64,000 bases of DNA, taken from assembly GCA_950295325.1 (NCBI GenBank), contig OX485809.1, positions 1,986,001 to 2,050,000 on the forward strand, in the 5' to 3' direction. Each line of letters begins with the position of its first letter. The first letter of the stretch is position 1. This document shows positions 11,115 through 22,351 of the stretch, piece after piece. Position numbers and translations under genes: made by a program. Source of the stretch: Polytrichum commune. Its lineage: Eukaryota > Streptophyta > Polytrichopsida > Polytrichales > Polytrichaceae. The notes under the pieces are model-generated. The model was not told where the DNA came from and searched no databases. It saw only the letters and a program-made list of their open reading frames with translations.

Positions 11115-12070
11115 GATGTCTGCCGAAATCCTGCGCGACCGAAGTGCAAATCAAAATGCGCAAAATCCAATAAAATCGAATTGGAATTCAATCTCGACTC
11201 TCCCCGCACGTTAATCGAAAGATGTGCACACAAGTGGCCCTTTACAATTAACTCCTTGGAATTCTTCGCCCATTACCTCTTCCAATGCCACTGTCAAGCC
11301 CTAAACTCCATAAACCCTTCATAAACCCTAGAGGGCCTGTAGAGGGCTGTATAGCGTTACCGATGGATGTGCTCAAAATGGACCAGGGGTAAGCCCATCT
11401 CCTATCTTAATTGGTCTAAAGACAGTTGTAATGGCTTAAGAACCCACTTGTGTGTGTGCACGTCGATTTGTTCGAATCACCAGGTTTCTCAGGCGAAGAC
11501 TTGCCTGCCGAAATCCTTTGCATATGTAGTGCAAACCCAAAATGCTTCAAACCAATCAAAAAGATAAAATTGCATCCAATCTCCACTTTCCTAGTCCCTC
11601 TAGATCCACATATCTCTAATACCCAACTCCCTAAATTCCGGGTCCTGCCACTGTCACGCCTAAAAGCCATTATCCCTTCGTAACCCCTTTCCAGTGTCCA
11701 GGGAGATTCTGGGCATAATCGGTAAAGAGCCTAGTGATTCCAAGTCCAACCGGTTGCAAGTTGACATCTTCCAGTTTTCTTTATTGATTCGAGGTATATT
11801 CTACAGATTCCTCTAAAATGATCGGTATTTTTCCTGAAGTCTTGAACTTCAGCCAGTTATTTCTCAAACTCAACCAGTTCATCTGTAACTAGCAGTTGAT
11901 TCTCCCCGTTCATTGGCCCTTCCAAAACCCTAAATCCTGTAGAGGGTTATATAGCGTTGCTGATGGTTGTGCCTGCAGAGAATTCACCAAAGTGCCCATC
12001 TCTGATCTTAATTAGGTATATGACAGATGGAAGAGCTCATGAATCCACTTGTGTGCACAAGCTCGGGAAA
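11090..12070. repeat. Tandem duplication of the SET gene's 5' end and upstream region
   Basis: The segment covering the first codons and 5' UTR/promoter of the SET gene (about 11090-11478) is repeated at about 11480-12070. Matching landmarks include CAGGTTTCTC...GAAGAC (11094 and 11484), TGCCGAAATCCT (11121 and 11508), the CTGTAGAGGG..TATAGCGTT block (11337 and 11938) and the block reading CCCATCTC...ATCTTAATT (11394 and 11994). The second copy is longer because an hAT-type MITE (11692-11915) sits inside it. The downstream copy carries a decayed version of the SSPEKPADSN start, so it is a non-functional copy. Confidence 0.85.
11692..11915 (+). mobile_element. hAT-type MITE, copy A
   Basis: A 224-bp element begins CAGTGTCCAGGGAGATT and ends TTCTCCCCGTTCATTG, imperfect inverted ends. 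Flanking 8-mers CCCCTTTC and GCCCTTCC agree at 6 of 8 positions, fitting an aged 8-bp target duplication. It has interrupted the second copy of the duplicated SET upstream region; the first copy (around 11310-11330) shows the unoccupied sequence. Confidence 0.8.
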
Positions 12071-12778
12071 ATGAACGAATCAACTCCAAGTTGACCCTTA
12101 ATGTGGGACCCGGTGAGCACCAAATCCGGCCCGAAAGGCAAGTGCATGAGTCTTTTAGTGAATTAGATTCCTCCCTGACCTAAAACATCGGATCCCCTGT
12201 GACTCCCACGAAAGCAAACCAAGGATTCGCCGGATTCCTTCGTGGAGTCCCATGACCTTGGAATCAAATCTCGATTCTTACGGAGTCACGGGGTTTGCTG
12301 CAACACTTTTCCTCCTTCCATACATCTTCTTTTTACACCTCCACTTTCACATTCAGCTCGCAAGTCACATACATGCACAGCTCTGACTCCTCTCTTCTCC
12401 TTCGCGGGGTTTTCGCAAAGTCGCAACTGAAATTTTGCTTCCGGGTTATGTGTTTGTGAAGTGGCTCTGCAGCTGTTAGCATTCAGAATGGAGGATGGGT
12501 GCGGGAGATATGATTCGGATGGTATTGCATGTGCCTCGCAGGTTGACGATGGGCGAAGAAGGAGCATATTAAGAAATTAAGAGATTGCATGCGTAGTGGG
12601 TTAAGGGGGAAGCTGTTCCAATTTCTGTGAGGGTTATGAATTGATCGAGTATTGTTTGTGCCCTGCAGTTCGAGAATCCTTGCCAAGGGTTTGGATTGAG
12701 CGATTGAGGGGTTAAGAGGAGAGGGCTAGGCTTGGAATTGGGGAACAGGTTTTCGGAGTGGTGGTTGCAGATTACTCC
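11916..12778 (+). promoter_or_regulatory. Divergent spacer and 5' region of the GT8 gene
   Basis: This is the remainder of the spacer between the SET gene and the GT8 gene. From about 12300 the plus strand is C/T-rich (CTTTTCCTCCTTCCATACATCTTC), as is common around plant transcription starts, and 12430-12778 is a plausible 5' UTR. No TATA box or transcription start can be fixed by eye, and no ORF on either strand is convincing. Confidence 0.4.
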
Positions 12779-15700
12779 ATGCCAGATTACAATCCCCATC
12801 CCACCTCGCAGGCCGGCATGAGGAGGCCTCTGAGGTATCAGGATGGGGAAACGTCGGATAGGCCGGGGGACTTGCGTGCGGATCTGGAGCCAGCTCCTAA
12901 GCCATGGCCAGGGATGCCATACTTAGCGGTGTTGCTGGTTTTCGGGTTCCTGGCTCTTCAGCTTTACCCTGCAACACATTGGCGGCACCCGAATGACAAA
13001 ACTCGGACATGGATCAAGCACTTGAAACCTGGAGAGAAGCCAGAGATCATTCAGGCCACAGGGAGGGATGCATTCTACAGTACCTTGGATGAGGTTCGAG
13101 GGCAGCAAGCTGAGGATTTAGCAGCCCAAGAGGGTGTGGTTCAGGTCTGGGAATTCCTCGCAACCTGTTTCTGTTTTCAAGACAAAAACCTAAATGGCAA
13201 ATTTCTGTTGTAGATTGCAGTAAAGCCAACAAGAGGCATTGTCCAAATTTGTGCTGGATAGGTTTATTAGTCTGTTGAAGCCACGTATATTGTGTAGACT
13301 CCGTAAGCAAGAGAAGCTCGTTTTGTCTGCTGCCTTGATGTTGTTTTGTTTTTTGAGGGCGGTTCCGTGTGGGTAATGCTTTTCATGTTCCCTATGTACA
13401 ACAACCTTCAATGAATTCCGCAGCATTTTCAAGGGGTGCACAAATCATGAGTTGAATTTCATGTGCCGAAGGATGTCGATGTAGATGTAATAGTTCTCCG
13501 AGATTGAGGTAGCTATTGAATCCAAGGTTGTTGCAACGTCTGGGTGGAGTTATCTTGAAGGTGGTCCGTGTGGGTAATGCTTTCGATGCTTCTCTATAGT
13601 CAACAAACTTCAATAAATCCTGAAGCATTGCACGAGGTGCACAAATTAAGGGCTGATTTTCATGTGCAGAAGGATGTCGATGTAGATGTAATAGTTGCCA
13701 GTATTTTGTTCTGAGTTTGAGGCACCCATTGAATTCAAGGTTGTTGCAACGTCTGGGTGGAGTTACCTATACAATATGATTCTTTCCATATTGAGTTCAA
13801 AAACACTCTTGCCATTCAAAACAGCACTTGAGTGAGGTGTCAACGTGCCCTCTTGGATTGGAAAGGAATTATGTATAGTTCATGGGAATTAGAAACCTTA
13901 CTTCCCTCATTGCATTATTGCAGGGTGAGGACCATGATGAAGAAACGATAGCGTTCCTGAAAAAGGCTGGCGAGCAACCAGTGCACATATTTATTTGTAC
14001 AGATGATACCGACTTCCGTCCTATTGCTGTACTTGTGAACTCCACCTTGTCTAATGCATTGTGAGAACTTCTCCCACTGTTTCTATTCTTTGCCATGATG
14101 TACATATTTCCATTCTTGAAATGTTGGGATGATTTTGTTAGATAAGTAGTAAGTGTGTCAAAGTATTGAATTACATCCAAACTGAATTCTTGGCACCTCC
14201 TGTCTGTGAACAGGCATCCGGAACGCTTGCACTTTCATCTGGTATTGCCATCAAGCCAACACAAAAAAGCAAGTCATTTGTCTGCAATCTTCCAAAATGC
14301 AAAAATTGATATAGCCAGGTATGGTTTCTGCACTGCAGTTAGTATGGCACTTCAAAAGCCCTCCCATTGGAGGGATGCGTTTCCTATTTCTGGTCACCTC
14401 TGGCCTTGTACAGGTTAAGAGCTGATCAAATCAATTTTTTTTTTGTATGATCAGTGAATCTATTGACATGAAAGAGCTGGAGCAACACATTTATTATCGA
14501 AAGAGCAGCAAGGCAAGGCCAGAACTGAAGAGTCCATACAACTTTGTGCCTTTCTTGTTACCCCGATACTTTAAAGATGTTGGCAGAATCATCTACCTTG
14601 ATGCTGACATTGTGGTCAAGGTATGACATTGTTCTTGTATCCTCATATATTGTACCTATGAAATAAAACACTTTCAGGTATAAATTTCCCTCCAACACAT
14701 TGTACTATTTTTCAGCAGCTGTGACAAGTCATCATGTTGTTGCTAATAGTATTGAGTACCTTTAAAGGAGCCAAACAGAAATGCTGGTGCTGAAACCTTT
14801 GCATCTGTTTTTATTACTGCAATATCTTGGCAATTCCTATTCACTTATTGAGCAATGAATACCATGCTGTATCACTAGAGGGGTCAGACATTTATCCACT
14901 CTTTTAGGTGTGTATCGTGAAGTCAACTGTATGTGGCTTTCAGTTATATTATGAATACTTTGGGTGGTTGGCAAAACTGCACGTTTGATCTGGTATATTT
15001 CTGGTGTGATTCTCTTCCAAGGGATTATTAAGTGGATTGTATATTGGTGCAGGGAAATATCGAGGAACTCATGCAAGTTAACCTTGAAGGTAAACCTGCT
15101 GCTGCTGTAGAGGATTGTTCTCAAAAACTTGGGACATACTTCGACTTTCACCAGCTTGAGAAAATTCAGGCAAGAAAAGATAACCCGGTGTGGGTTCCAA
15201 AGGACCCCATGAGTCGAGAGGCTTGTGTGTTTAACAGGGGTGTGCTTGTGATTGACACAAAGGAGTGGATCAAACAACAAGTGACAGAATCAATTTTCTG
15301 GTGGATGGATGAATTTCGCAATGCTAGTTCCGTGCTTTACAAGTATGTACCCATTCCTGAGGATTTTCCCTTGCAATTTTTATCTTCCTCTACTGACCCT
15401 CAAGCAATGCACATGTATGTACAATAATCTGATGTAATCGTTAAAACCTTTCTTAAACCCAATGGCCTTGGGTATTACTTGGTTCATTTAAGCCTACTCT
15501 TTTCAGGCCCAAGCCCTGAAAAGTTAGGGCTTCTAGATTCAGAAACCCCTCAAGTGAGAGATTTGTGATTTTCTTAAAGTGCCGGTCCATGGGCACCAAC
15601 AAATACTTAAAGTTGTTAATGTAGGTAGATTGTGTGATACTGTCTTGGTGTTAGTAACCACAATGTGCTCATATTAATTTTGAACAGTTTATGTAACAGT

Positions 15701-16394
15701 TGTAATATACCTTGTTTTAGAGAAGTTTAGCATGAGTATTATAATTCCCTGCAGCACAAATGCATATCAGGCCACTTTACACTATGGCCATGTGCTGTCA
15801 CCATGAAATTTTGAGGGCCCTTGAAACTCATCCAAAGGTCATACAATACACAATTGAAGTTTAATTCTGTGTAATGTAAAGACATTATGCAACAAGTGGG
15901 ATGCTCTAGGCATTTTCCACCAATGAGAAGTTTACTATTTAATGGTCACAGGCCCTCAAGCTCTAATGGAAAATGTCCCTAGAATAACCTTAAGCTTGTT
16001 GTGGCTTGGTCAGCATATGCTATGATTATTCATTGAAATGGGTTCCTTCTTCTACAGGTACGGGTTGTCACAACCACCCTTCTTATTGTCACTGTATGAT
16101 AATTACAAAAAGCTCGAACCATATTGGAATGTCCGTGGACTTGGACGCAATGAGTTCAGTGAACAGGAACGTGAATACATGCTGGAAAAGTACAAGTTCA
16201 AGCCACAGAGAAAACCTTTTATTTCCCTGGACGCAGATTCTGCCAAAATTCTCCATTTCAATGGCAAGTTCAAGCCTTGGAAGAGTGTGGCGGGGGCAGA
16301 AAAGGTCTCACTGTGTGGACAGAGAGGAGTGGAGTGTGCTAAGCTCTGGTGGGAGTACTTGGGCCATACCTCCGATATAATTCTTAGGGAGTGA
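12779..16394 (+). CDS. GT8 glycosyltransferase, galacturonosyltransferase-like, type II membrane protein
   Basis: The six exons are 12779-13144, 13924-14060, 14214-14318, 14455-14620, 15053-15342 and 16058-16394. All junctions are GT..AG, and the spliced CDS is 1,401 nt (466 residues). I chose the ATG at 12779; the frame is open a little upstream but has no other ATG. A cytosolic tail is followed by a membrane anchor (about residues 47-63) and a lumenal GT8 domain. The metal-binding DxD is YLDADIVV (Asp252, Asp254). The later HFNGKFKPW (His421) and NRGV, WWMDEF, QPPFL blocks match the GT8 family that includes GAUT/GATL pectin- or xylan-related transferases. Expected site is the Golgi, using a UDP-sugar donor. 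Most flowering-plant GATL genes lack introns, so this belongs to a different GT8 branch. The exact donor and acceptor cannot be told. Confidence 0.9.
13355..13769. repeat. ~205-bp tandem duplication in GT8 intron 1
   Basis: Two adjacent copies (about 13355-13557 and 13558-13769) share CCGTGTGGGTAATGCTTT, GAAGGATGTCGATGTAGATG and GGTTGTTGCAACGTCTGGG. Both lie within the first intron, so the protein is not altered. The copies have diverged noticeably, so the event is not very recent. Confidence 0.85.
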
Positions 16395-17261
16395 CGAAGA
16401 ACCTCCTACTTGCACCAACCTCAAAATTCCTGTTTACATGAGGCCTTCTCCACTACATTCAAAGGTAAGGCTTAGGGTTTAGGTTTTAGGATTCAATTAC
16501 TCCGAGGAGCATTTATTCTGTAAAATAAAACCTGCAGGTGTACCACATTTTAATAGCTTTGTAGAGAAATGATCATGTGGGATCCCATGTATCCCTTGTA
16601 TGGTTAGGTGTTGTGTTGGAATTCACAAGAGCTTTGTCAGAAAGTTGTATCATTTGCACTTCCAGGCTTTCAACATACGACCTTCATAGAGGAATTGATA
16701 GTGTGTGATCTCTTAACCTACCATCCTGCCTACATTGGGATGTAAACTTTTCATATCATGAAGTTGTCTTCCAGGATTACCAATTCCGGTTTTAAACAAT
16801 GGTTAAAGCAGAGGTTTGTTGGGTGGTTTTGGAATTATCTCACACATACATTGTTTTATCACCACCTTAACAAACTTTGTTTCTTCAAATATGGTACATT
16901 AGAGTTTAGAATAGGATATGAGAAGAAGAAAAACATTAGGTGAATTAGGTGAATTTGGGCTCTCACGATTTCATGGTCGTGGCTCTTGGCTCGTGTGTGA
17001 AGTGGCCCTTATATACACAGATCAATATGATCACCCACTAATACTTCAAGAAGCTTCCCACCCTCTCTCACATCAAGCCTCCCCTCTCTCCCCCTTTCTT
17101 GTATCCTCAATAGTTTCAGCGTCTAGAGTTGAATGTGCTTGCTTTAGAATTTCATAGGGGAGAAGACATTGCCTTGGGGCTTTAAATAGCTTCATTATTG
17201 AGGTTTATAACATACTGGATCGAATTAACATTTATTTAATACGTTAATAAACACCAAGTAA
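16395..17261. other. GT8 3' flank and repeat-derived DNA
   Basis: The GT8 3' UTR probably occupies the first few hundred bases (poly(A)-like AATAAAA near 16523). Around 16960-17010 the DNA ends in GTGTGTGAAGTGGCCC, a terminal-type sequence that recurs with variation near 15773, 30437, 30756 and 53751, which points to a dispersed repeat. No gene is visible. Confidence 0.4.
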
Positions 17262-17596
17262 CTACACTGAATACTGTCTTTTAGTGTCATATGGTATTTT
17301 TTTGTCACTGTGGTATCTTTTCTAATGACACTGCTCATGTCATCCTAACTAACTTTTAGTTCATCCACAGTTGGTATATTTTGCATCCTAACCATTATGT
17401 AATGAAACACTGTTATGAATGATTGAAATTTGGAGGAAAATCACTTGGTAAGCAACAATAATTACAACATTGTAAATCTATAATGCTGAAATCTTTTTAC
17501 GACGAATAGAAAATAATATCAATTAGAAGCAATTTATAACTAGAATTGAGCAAGAGAAATAGAATTGGTGGCACTAAATACAATATTTAGTATAGT
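17262..17596. mobile_element. MITE with CTACACTAAATATT ends, copy 1
   Basis: The left end reads CTACACTGAATACTGTC followed by TTTTAGTGTCA. The right end reads TGGCACTAAATACAATATT then TAGTATAG, the near reverse complement. A second copy with the same ends lies at 44469-44857. No open reading frame. A TA on each side may be the target duplication, but this is uncertain. Confidence 0.6.
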
Positions 17597-18959
17597 AGGA
17601 ATGAAGTCTAGGAATGCGAGGGGGTTTCCTCTATAAACTCAATCATGGAGGGGCTTCATGCCATTCATTAACTCATTTAGAGCCTTGAGCTTAGAGCTTG
17701 AGGGTTACAGCTTGGAACTTGGAGCTTACAAATATCTCTAACCATCATAATAACAAAAATCAGACATATTGGAGATAAATGTGTGTTGCTTAGGATATCA
17801 TATGCACATTGTATGTGTGCACTTTTATGTGTAGTTTCTTTATAAATATGCGCATTGTCATACATTGGCCTTGTATGTGACACCTTTGTAGTCAACTTGA
17901 CCACCCCAAGATGCTCATATTTATGTTCGTTATTACACCAATTAATTCAAAATTAAATATTTGATGGTAGTCAGTATATGACTTTCTTGCAAATAACAGT
18001 TGGCAATCTCACAAAGCTTTAAAAATTTGTAATTATTGGGAAAACATGTCTCAAGGTCACAACATATTTAAAGTTGAAAATGATAATGAAATGATTTGAG
18101 GATGCCACCAAACAAGACCGTGTCTTGAAGAACAAACTTGTGTTGTACTTGCCAAATATCTTTGTGTTTCAAAGATGTGAAACTATGTATTATACACAGA
18201 AGTCCAATGGTTGACAGTAGGATGATTAAGTTTCCACTCCAACAGAATGAGGACTTTAACATGCATAATATAGTCTTGAGTTGGTTTAGTTATGAATTCC
18301 TTCCATCCAATATGCTAGAAAAATGTGAAAAATCTAACGTCTTTCAATTGTGAGGGGTTAATGTAATACCTTTACCACTTCGGCACTTATTATACTATTT
18401 TGAAAGAAAAAAAATAGAAAAGTTTGGAAATTTTATTTTTGAGATCTCAAAAATTTATACGGAAACACCAATTTTTCCTTTGAATCTGTGATTGTTGAAT
18501 CTCAAAATAAAAATTATTATTATTATTTTCCTATAAATAACCAAAGTGGTAAAGGTACTATGGTATTTAGAGGTTGCAGACAACTTGTCTTATCTTGTGG
18601 AACCCTTCCAATGCCTATATGACATGTCAGCAAGCTAGCCAAAATGCAATGAGAAGGGAATGCCACATTGCCTTAGTTACTTAGCATAAACGTGCCTAGT
18701 TCAATGACCTAATTTAATCAAACACCTATATTTGAGTGATTGTGGTTAATTGTGGCTCCATGCACGGCTACCAAATATTAAATTTGGAAGTCAGAAGAAG
18801 GGCCTAGAATTAATTCAAAAAATTAATTCGGAATTAATTCTTCATTTCATGATGCCTTCCAAAATGGTTGTTAGTTTGTGACAGGTGCTAAATTCTTGTT
18901 CAACAAGGTGTCGAGAGAGTAAGGTTGCTTGATTCACCAACAAGAGAAGGATAAGAATT
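17597..18959. other. AT-rich intergenic DNA
   Basis: No coding features on either strand. The sentence-like phrase CCTTTACCACTT..GGCACTT near 18370 and CCAAAGTGGTAAAGG near 18540 are inverted relative to each other, enclosing about 170 bp, a possible small foldback element. A fragment related to the mariner-type MITE starts near 18722 (ACCTATATTTGAGTG). Confidence 0.35.
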
Positions 18960-19235
18960 AGTTTCCATGTAGGTCGCTCACCCACCAAATTCTAGTAGAA
19001 ATGTAGATTCCACATGGTCTACATAATTGGGGAACCCATATGACCATTTAATGAGCACAAGAATCTTCACTTTCATAATGAATGACATATTCACATGAGC
19101 TGCAAAATTTATGAGGAAAGTGGCTATGCCCTGGATTTGGGTTTGGTAACCATCTTGTCCTAATCTCATGTTTCATATCCCAGGAGAAGTGGGCTAGTCA
19201 GAAAAGGTCACCATTGAAGACCCATCTATGGTGCA
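18960..19235 (+). mobile_element. Partial mariner-type MITE with an inserted palindrome half
   Basis: 18962-19015 is a single-arm copy of the palindrome found at 61211-61322 (CCACCAAATTCTAGTAGAAA). It is followed by the right two thirds of the mariner-type MITE (GACCATTTAATGAGCACAAG onward, ending GACCCATCTATGG near 19230). The left MITE end is decayed. No coding content. Confidence 0.6.
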
Positions 19236-20064
19236 TTGCATGCATTGGGGGACTAAAGCTCATCTTGTAGATTTCAGGCATACACCAAGAAGAGGAGATT
19301 GTGTGCATCGATGAAAGGGTGTGTTGGTAGAAGAGAGCTTCTTGCAATTCAAGCCCCCATTTGTGTGCAATAAATCATGGAATAAAGCTTAGCATTCCCA
19401 TAAACTCTGCATGAAATTTGCTATGCAGACCACCGTTCTAAGAGCATATAAAGCTGCAAATTTCTTCACTTCCAACAACCTCAGAAGGTATTCCTCCCTC
19501 CAAACCTGACTCACTGGGATATTTGAAGGAGTGCAATTACAAAATAAAGAACACTGTCCTAAAGCACCACTAAGGATTCACGATTTCTGTGTTCTTTTTC
19601 TATGAAAGTGTGGAGGTTACAGATGGCTCCGTCGTGTGTGGCAGTCGAGCAGCTTGCTAGCCAATATGGAGTAGGGTGGGCTATATATGTGTGTGAGGTG
19701 TAATGGTTGGTTTTTCTTTATGTGTCCCTTCATTAGCTAGCATGTCAGCTCTTTCGTTCCCAATAATGCCCGAGTGTGCTCTGCACTTTGTGTATGTGGA
19801 TTTTGTGCGGGGTCCAATATATCTGATGAACAATTGCTGCTATTACAATCTGGCAATCACTTAACACAAATGAGAACAACGAGCAAGCAACTGTTGAAAA
19901 GATGAACTTAAAAATACAATTACTTGCAAGCATACTGACATCATGAGTGACAAAAATGTGATGGGTGCAGTCAATGCTCAGGTCGTGACAACCATGGAAG
20001 GATCAAGCAAGAAAAAGATTGCAACATCCACTGGACAAAGCCAGAGGAAATTGAAGCTTCCACG
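19236..20064. other. Intergenic DNA, nothing recognised
   Basis: No ORF of note and no repeat matched elsewhere in the window. Base composition is ordinary for the region. Confidence 0.35.
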
Positions 20065-20268
20065 GAGTGGAATGGAAGAACTGACCGCCAGTTACAAATG
20101 GCCCAGTTGAGTTTGAGAAATTACCGGTTCAAATTCAAGACTCCAGGGAATTCAGGGAATGCACCTCAGATGAATAAAGGAAAACCGAAAGATGCCAACT
20201 TGTAACCGGTTGGACGTGGAAACACTAGGATCTCAACCGATTATGCCCAATAATCTCCCTGAACACTG
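20065..20268 (-). mobile_element. hAT-type MITE, degraded copy B
   Basis: The internal blocks match the other copies (ACAAATGGCCCAGTTGAGTT; GTAACCGGTTGGAC; AATCTCCCTGAACACTG at the right end). The left end is degenerate (GAGTGGAATGGAAGAA) and flanking 8-mers no longer match, so this is an old insertion. Confidence 0.6.
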
Positions 20269-20300
20269 TCCCCAGTGGGTCTGTCCAAGTTCTTCAAAAT

Positions 20301-20591
20301 GTGCCAAAGAGAGACTGGATCTCAAAGACGAAGGAGAGGAACCCCACCCCACAGACACGAGCCCAGCAACTACAACAACTAACATTGCCGGATCGGACTG
20401 AAGAAATCGAAATGAAGAAAGCGGAGGAGGAGGTGGGCGGGACTGACGTGGAGTTGATGCATTTCAACTACGCGAGATGGGAGCGCTGCACCTATGGCTT
20501 CCACCCTTGTTACGATCCGCCTAGCTCTTATCGCCAAAGCTACCTCAAGCATGGGATGAAGTCTAACTGCACACGCATTGCAAGTTTTTGA
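20301..20591 (+). CDS. Unrecognised 96-residue ORF
   Basis: I do not recognise this. The reading begins directly after a degraded MITE. The part from MKKAEEEVGGTDVELMHF (about 20412) is higher in GC than its surroundings and has a plausible protein texture: an acidic start, then aromatic residues and two nearby cysteines (RCTYGFHPC), then DPPSSYRQSYLKHG. It could be a first exon that lost its partners, a small gene or chance. No splice partner was found downstream. Confidence 0.25.
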   Translation: MPKRDWISKTKERNPTPQTRAQQLQQLTLPDRTEEIEMKKAEEEVGGTDVELMHFNYARWERCTYGFHPCYDPPSSYRQSYLKHGMKSNCTRIASF

Positions 20592-22166
20592 GCAGGGAGC
20601 TCAAGTTTTTGTAGTGTCTGTGAGTCCTCCCGCTTCACAAATGCGAGAGTTCCCCAAATTTTCGGCCACAGTGAAACGGGGGCAAGTGGCGAGCTAGGAG
20701 CAGGTTGGTAGGCTTCACGCCCAAATGGCCACCGACTCGGTGCGAGTTTATGGTGTTGCCAATTGGAGGGTCCAAGTTTGCAATGGTGCGGAGTACTAAC
20801 CAGCAGCTGCAAGTCATGAATTGTGCAGGCTCAGCCATGAACTGTGCATCTCCACCAGTCAAGTGGGCCCGATGTTTTAACCCTCTGGAACAATCTAATA
20901 AGACCAAATAATGTTATGTCCAGTCTGTAGTTGTACCAATGCACAAAAACTATCCATTTTTCAAATAATTACTTCACATAAGAATAGCAATATAAAGATA
21001 AAAAAGAAAAATTGAGCTTGATGAATTTGTAAAACAGAAGAAATTTAAGCCATTTGCATTAAACTCAAAGTTCCTTCTTGCATACGTGCTCCACCAGAAG
21101 AACATACAATAATTAGCAACTTTCATATTGGAAAGTAAGAATAAAGTCCACAAGCATAAATATTGAGTATGAGGCATTTATAGTCGACCATGTCCACTTA
21201 AGCTCTCACTAGGATCATGTAATGTCGACATGGACAAAATCTATGTTCCTTAGGTGATTGGAGTTAAGGTTTGTGTGGTGGAAGCTTCTAATTGATTACC
21301 TTTACAAGAGTTTTGACAACTCCCATAGCCAATCATTAGCATTTAAATGAGCAATTGTGGGTTAACCTATAGATCGACCTTGTGTTAAGCTAACTTGACC
21401 GCTTTGAAATTTGTAGGAATTTCCATATTCATGAAAAATTTAATGAAAAAACTTCTATTCTCCCTAAAAATTGTTTCTCTTTGCAAGAAAATAATTCACC
21501 AATGTTACTCCTTAACAGATGCAAACTCTATAACTTTATGAGTTATGGAAGTGCCAACCTTGTATGTTTACACAATGGACATTGATTCTCGACATCCACA
21601 GGTGAGCTATAAATTTCGGGTTAAAATTCCACCTCTCAGATCTGTACACCTCGGTCTTGCAAAAAGCACCATAATTGCCTTGGAAAAGAATGGGTGAAGG
21701 TATCAAACATGTAATCACCTGTACTATTTACGAAATACTGAAATACCCTAAAATTGAAAATAGTAGTATAGCCTGGTAATTGCACATCAGGGGACAATCT
21801 CTTCCTAATAGAGGGCCTGCAGCAGCACGCTGTTCCAAGCCATCTCACCTAATCTTGAACCAAAAACAAATGTAGAAAGATACCACCTATCCACCAACCA
21901 GTCAACACCTGTACTTTGGTGACAAACTTGTATCATGAAGCTTCCCACGGATTTTTATACTGTTTGATCCAACTCTTCATGTGGAAAGGTAAGCCCAATG
22001 ATGGGCAGGTGAGGATCAGCCTAGGGCAAGGCACAGTGCCCTAAGCTGTCCTCCAATTTCATTCTAATTCTAAAGTGGGTTCTTAGGACAGTGTCTTCTT
22101 TGCCTACCCTGAACCCTCCATCACATTCCAAAATTGCAACTTTTTTGTTGCAAAGTGTGAAATGAA
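20592..22166. other. Intergenic DNA between the unknown ORF and the bZIP 3' end
   Basis: Nothing coding is supported. The last 300-400 bases next to 22167 probably include the bZIP 3' UTR on the minus strand. Short readings are unrelated to any family I know. Confidence 0.35.
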
Positions 22167-22301
22167 TCAACTGAATGCAGCACTACTCCCATGGTTCCCT
22201 GGCATGCTGGATCCTTCTGTCTTCATGAAGTTACTGGACAAATTATATGCACCACGTTGCATGAAATCAGAGTGAATTTGCTGCTGTGATGACTGCTGTT
22301 G

Positions 22302-22351
<50 letters not shown>

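Noticed and set aside
10450-11214. 254-codon plus-strand reading
   Set aside because: It is the complement of the SET gene coding exon, whose minus-strand product has clear MYND and SET motifs.
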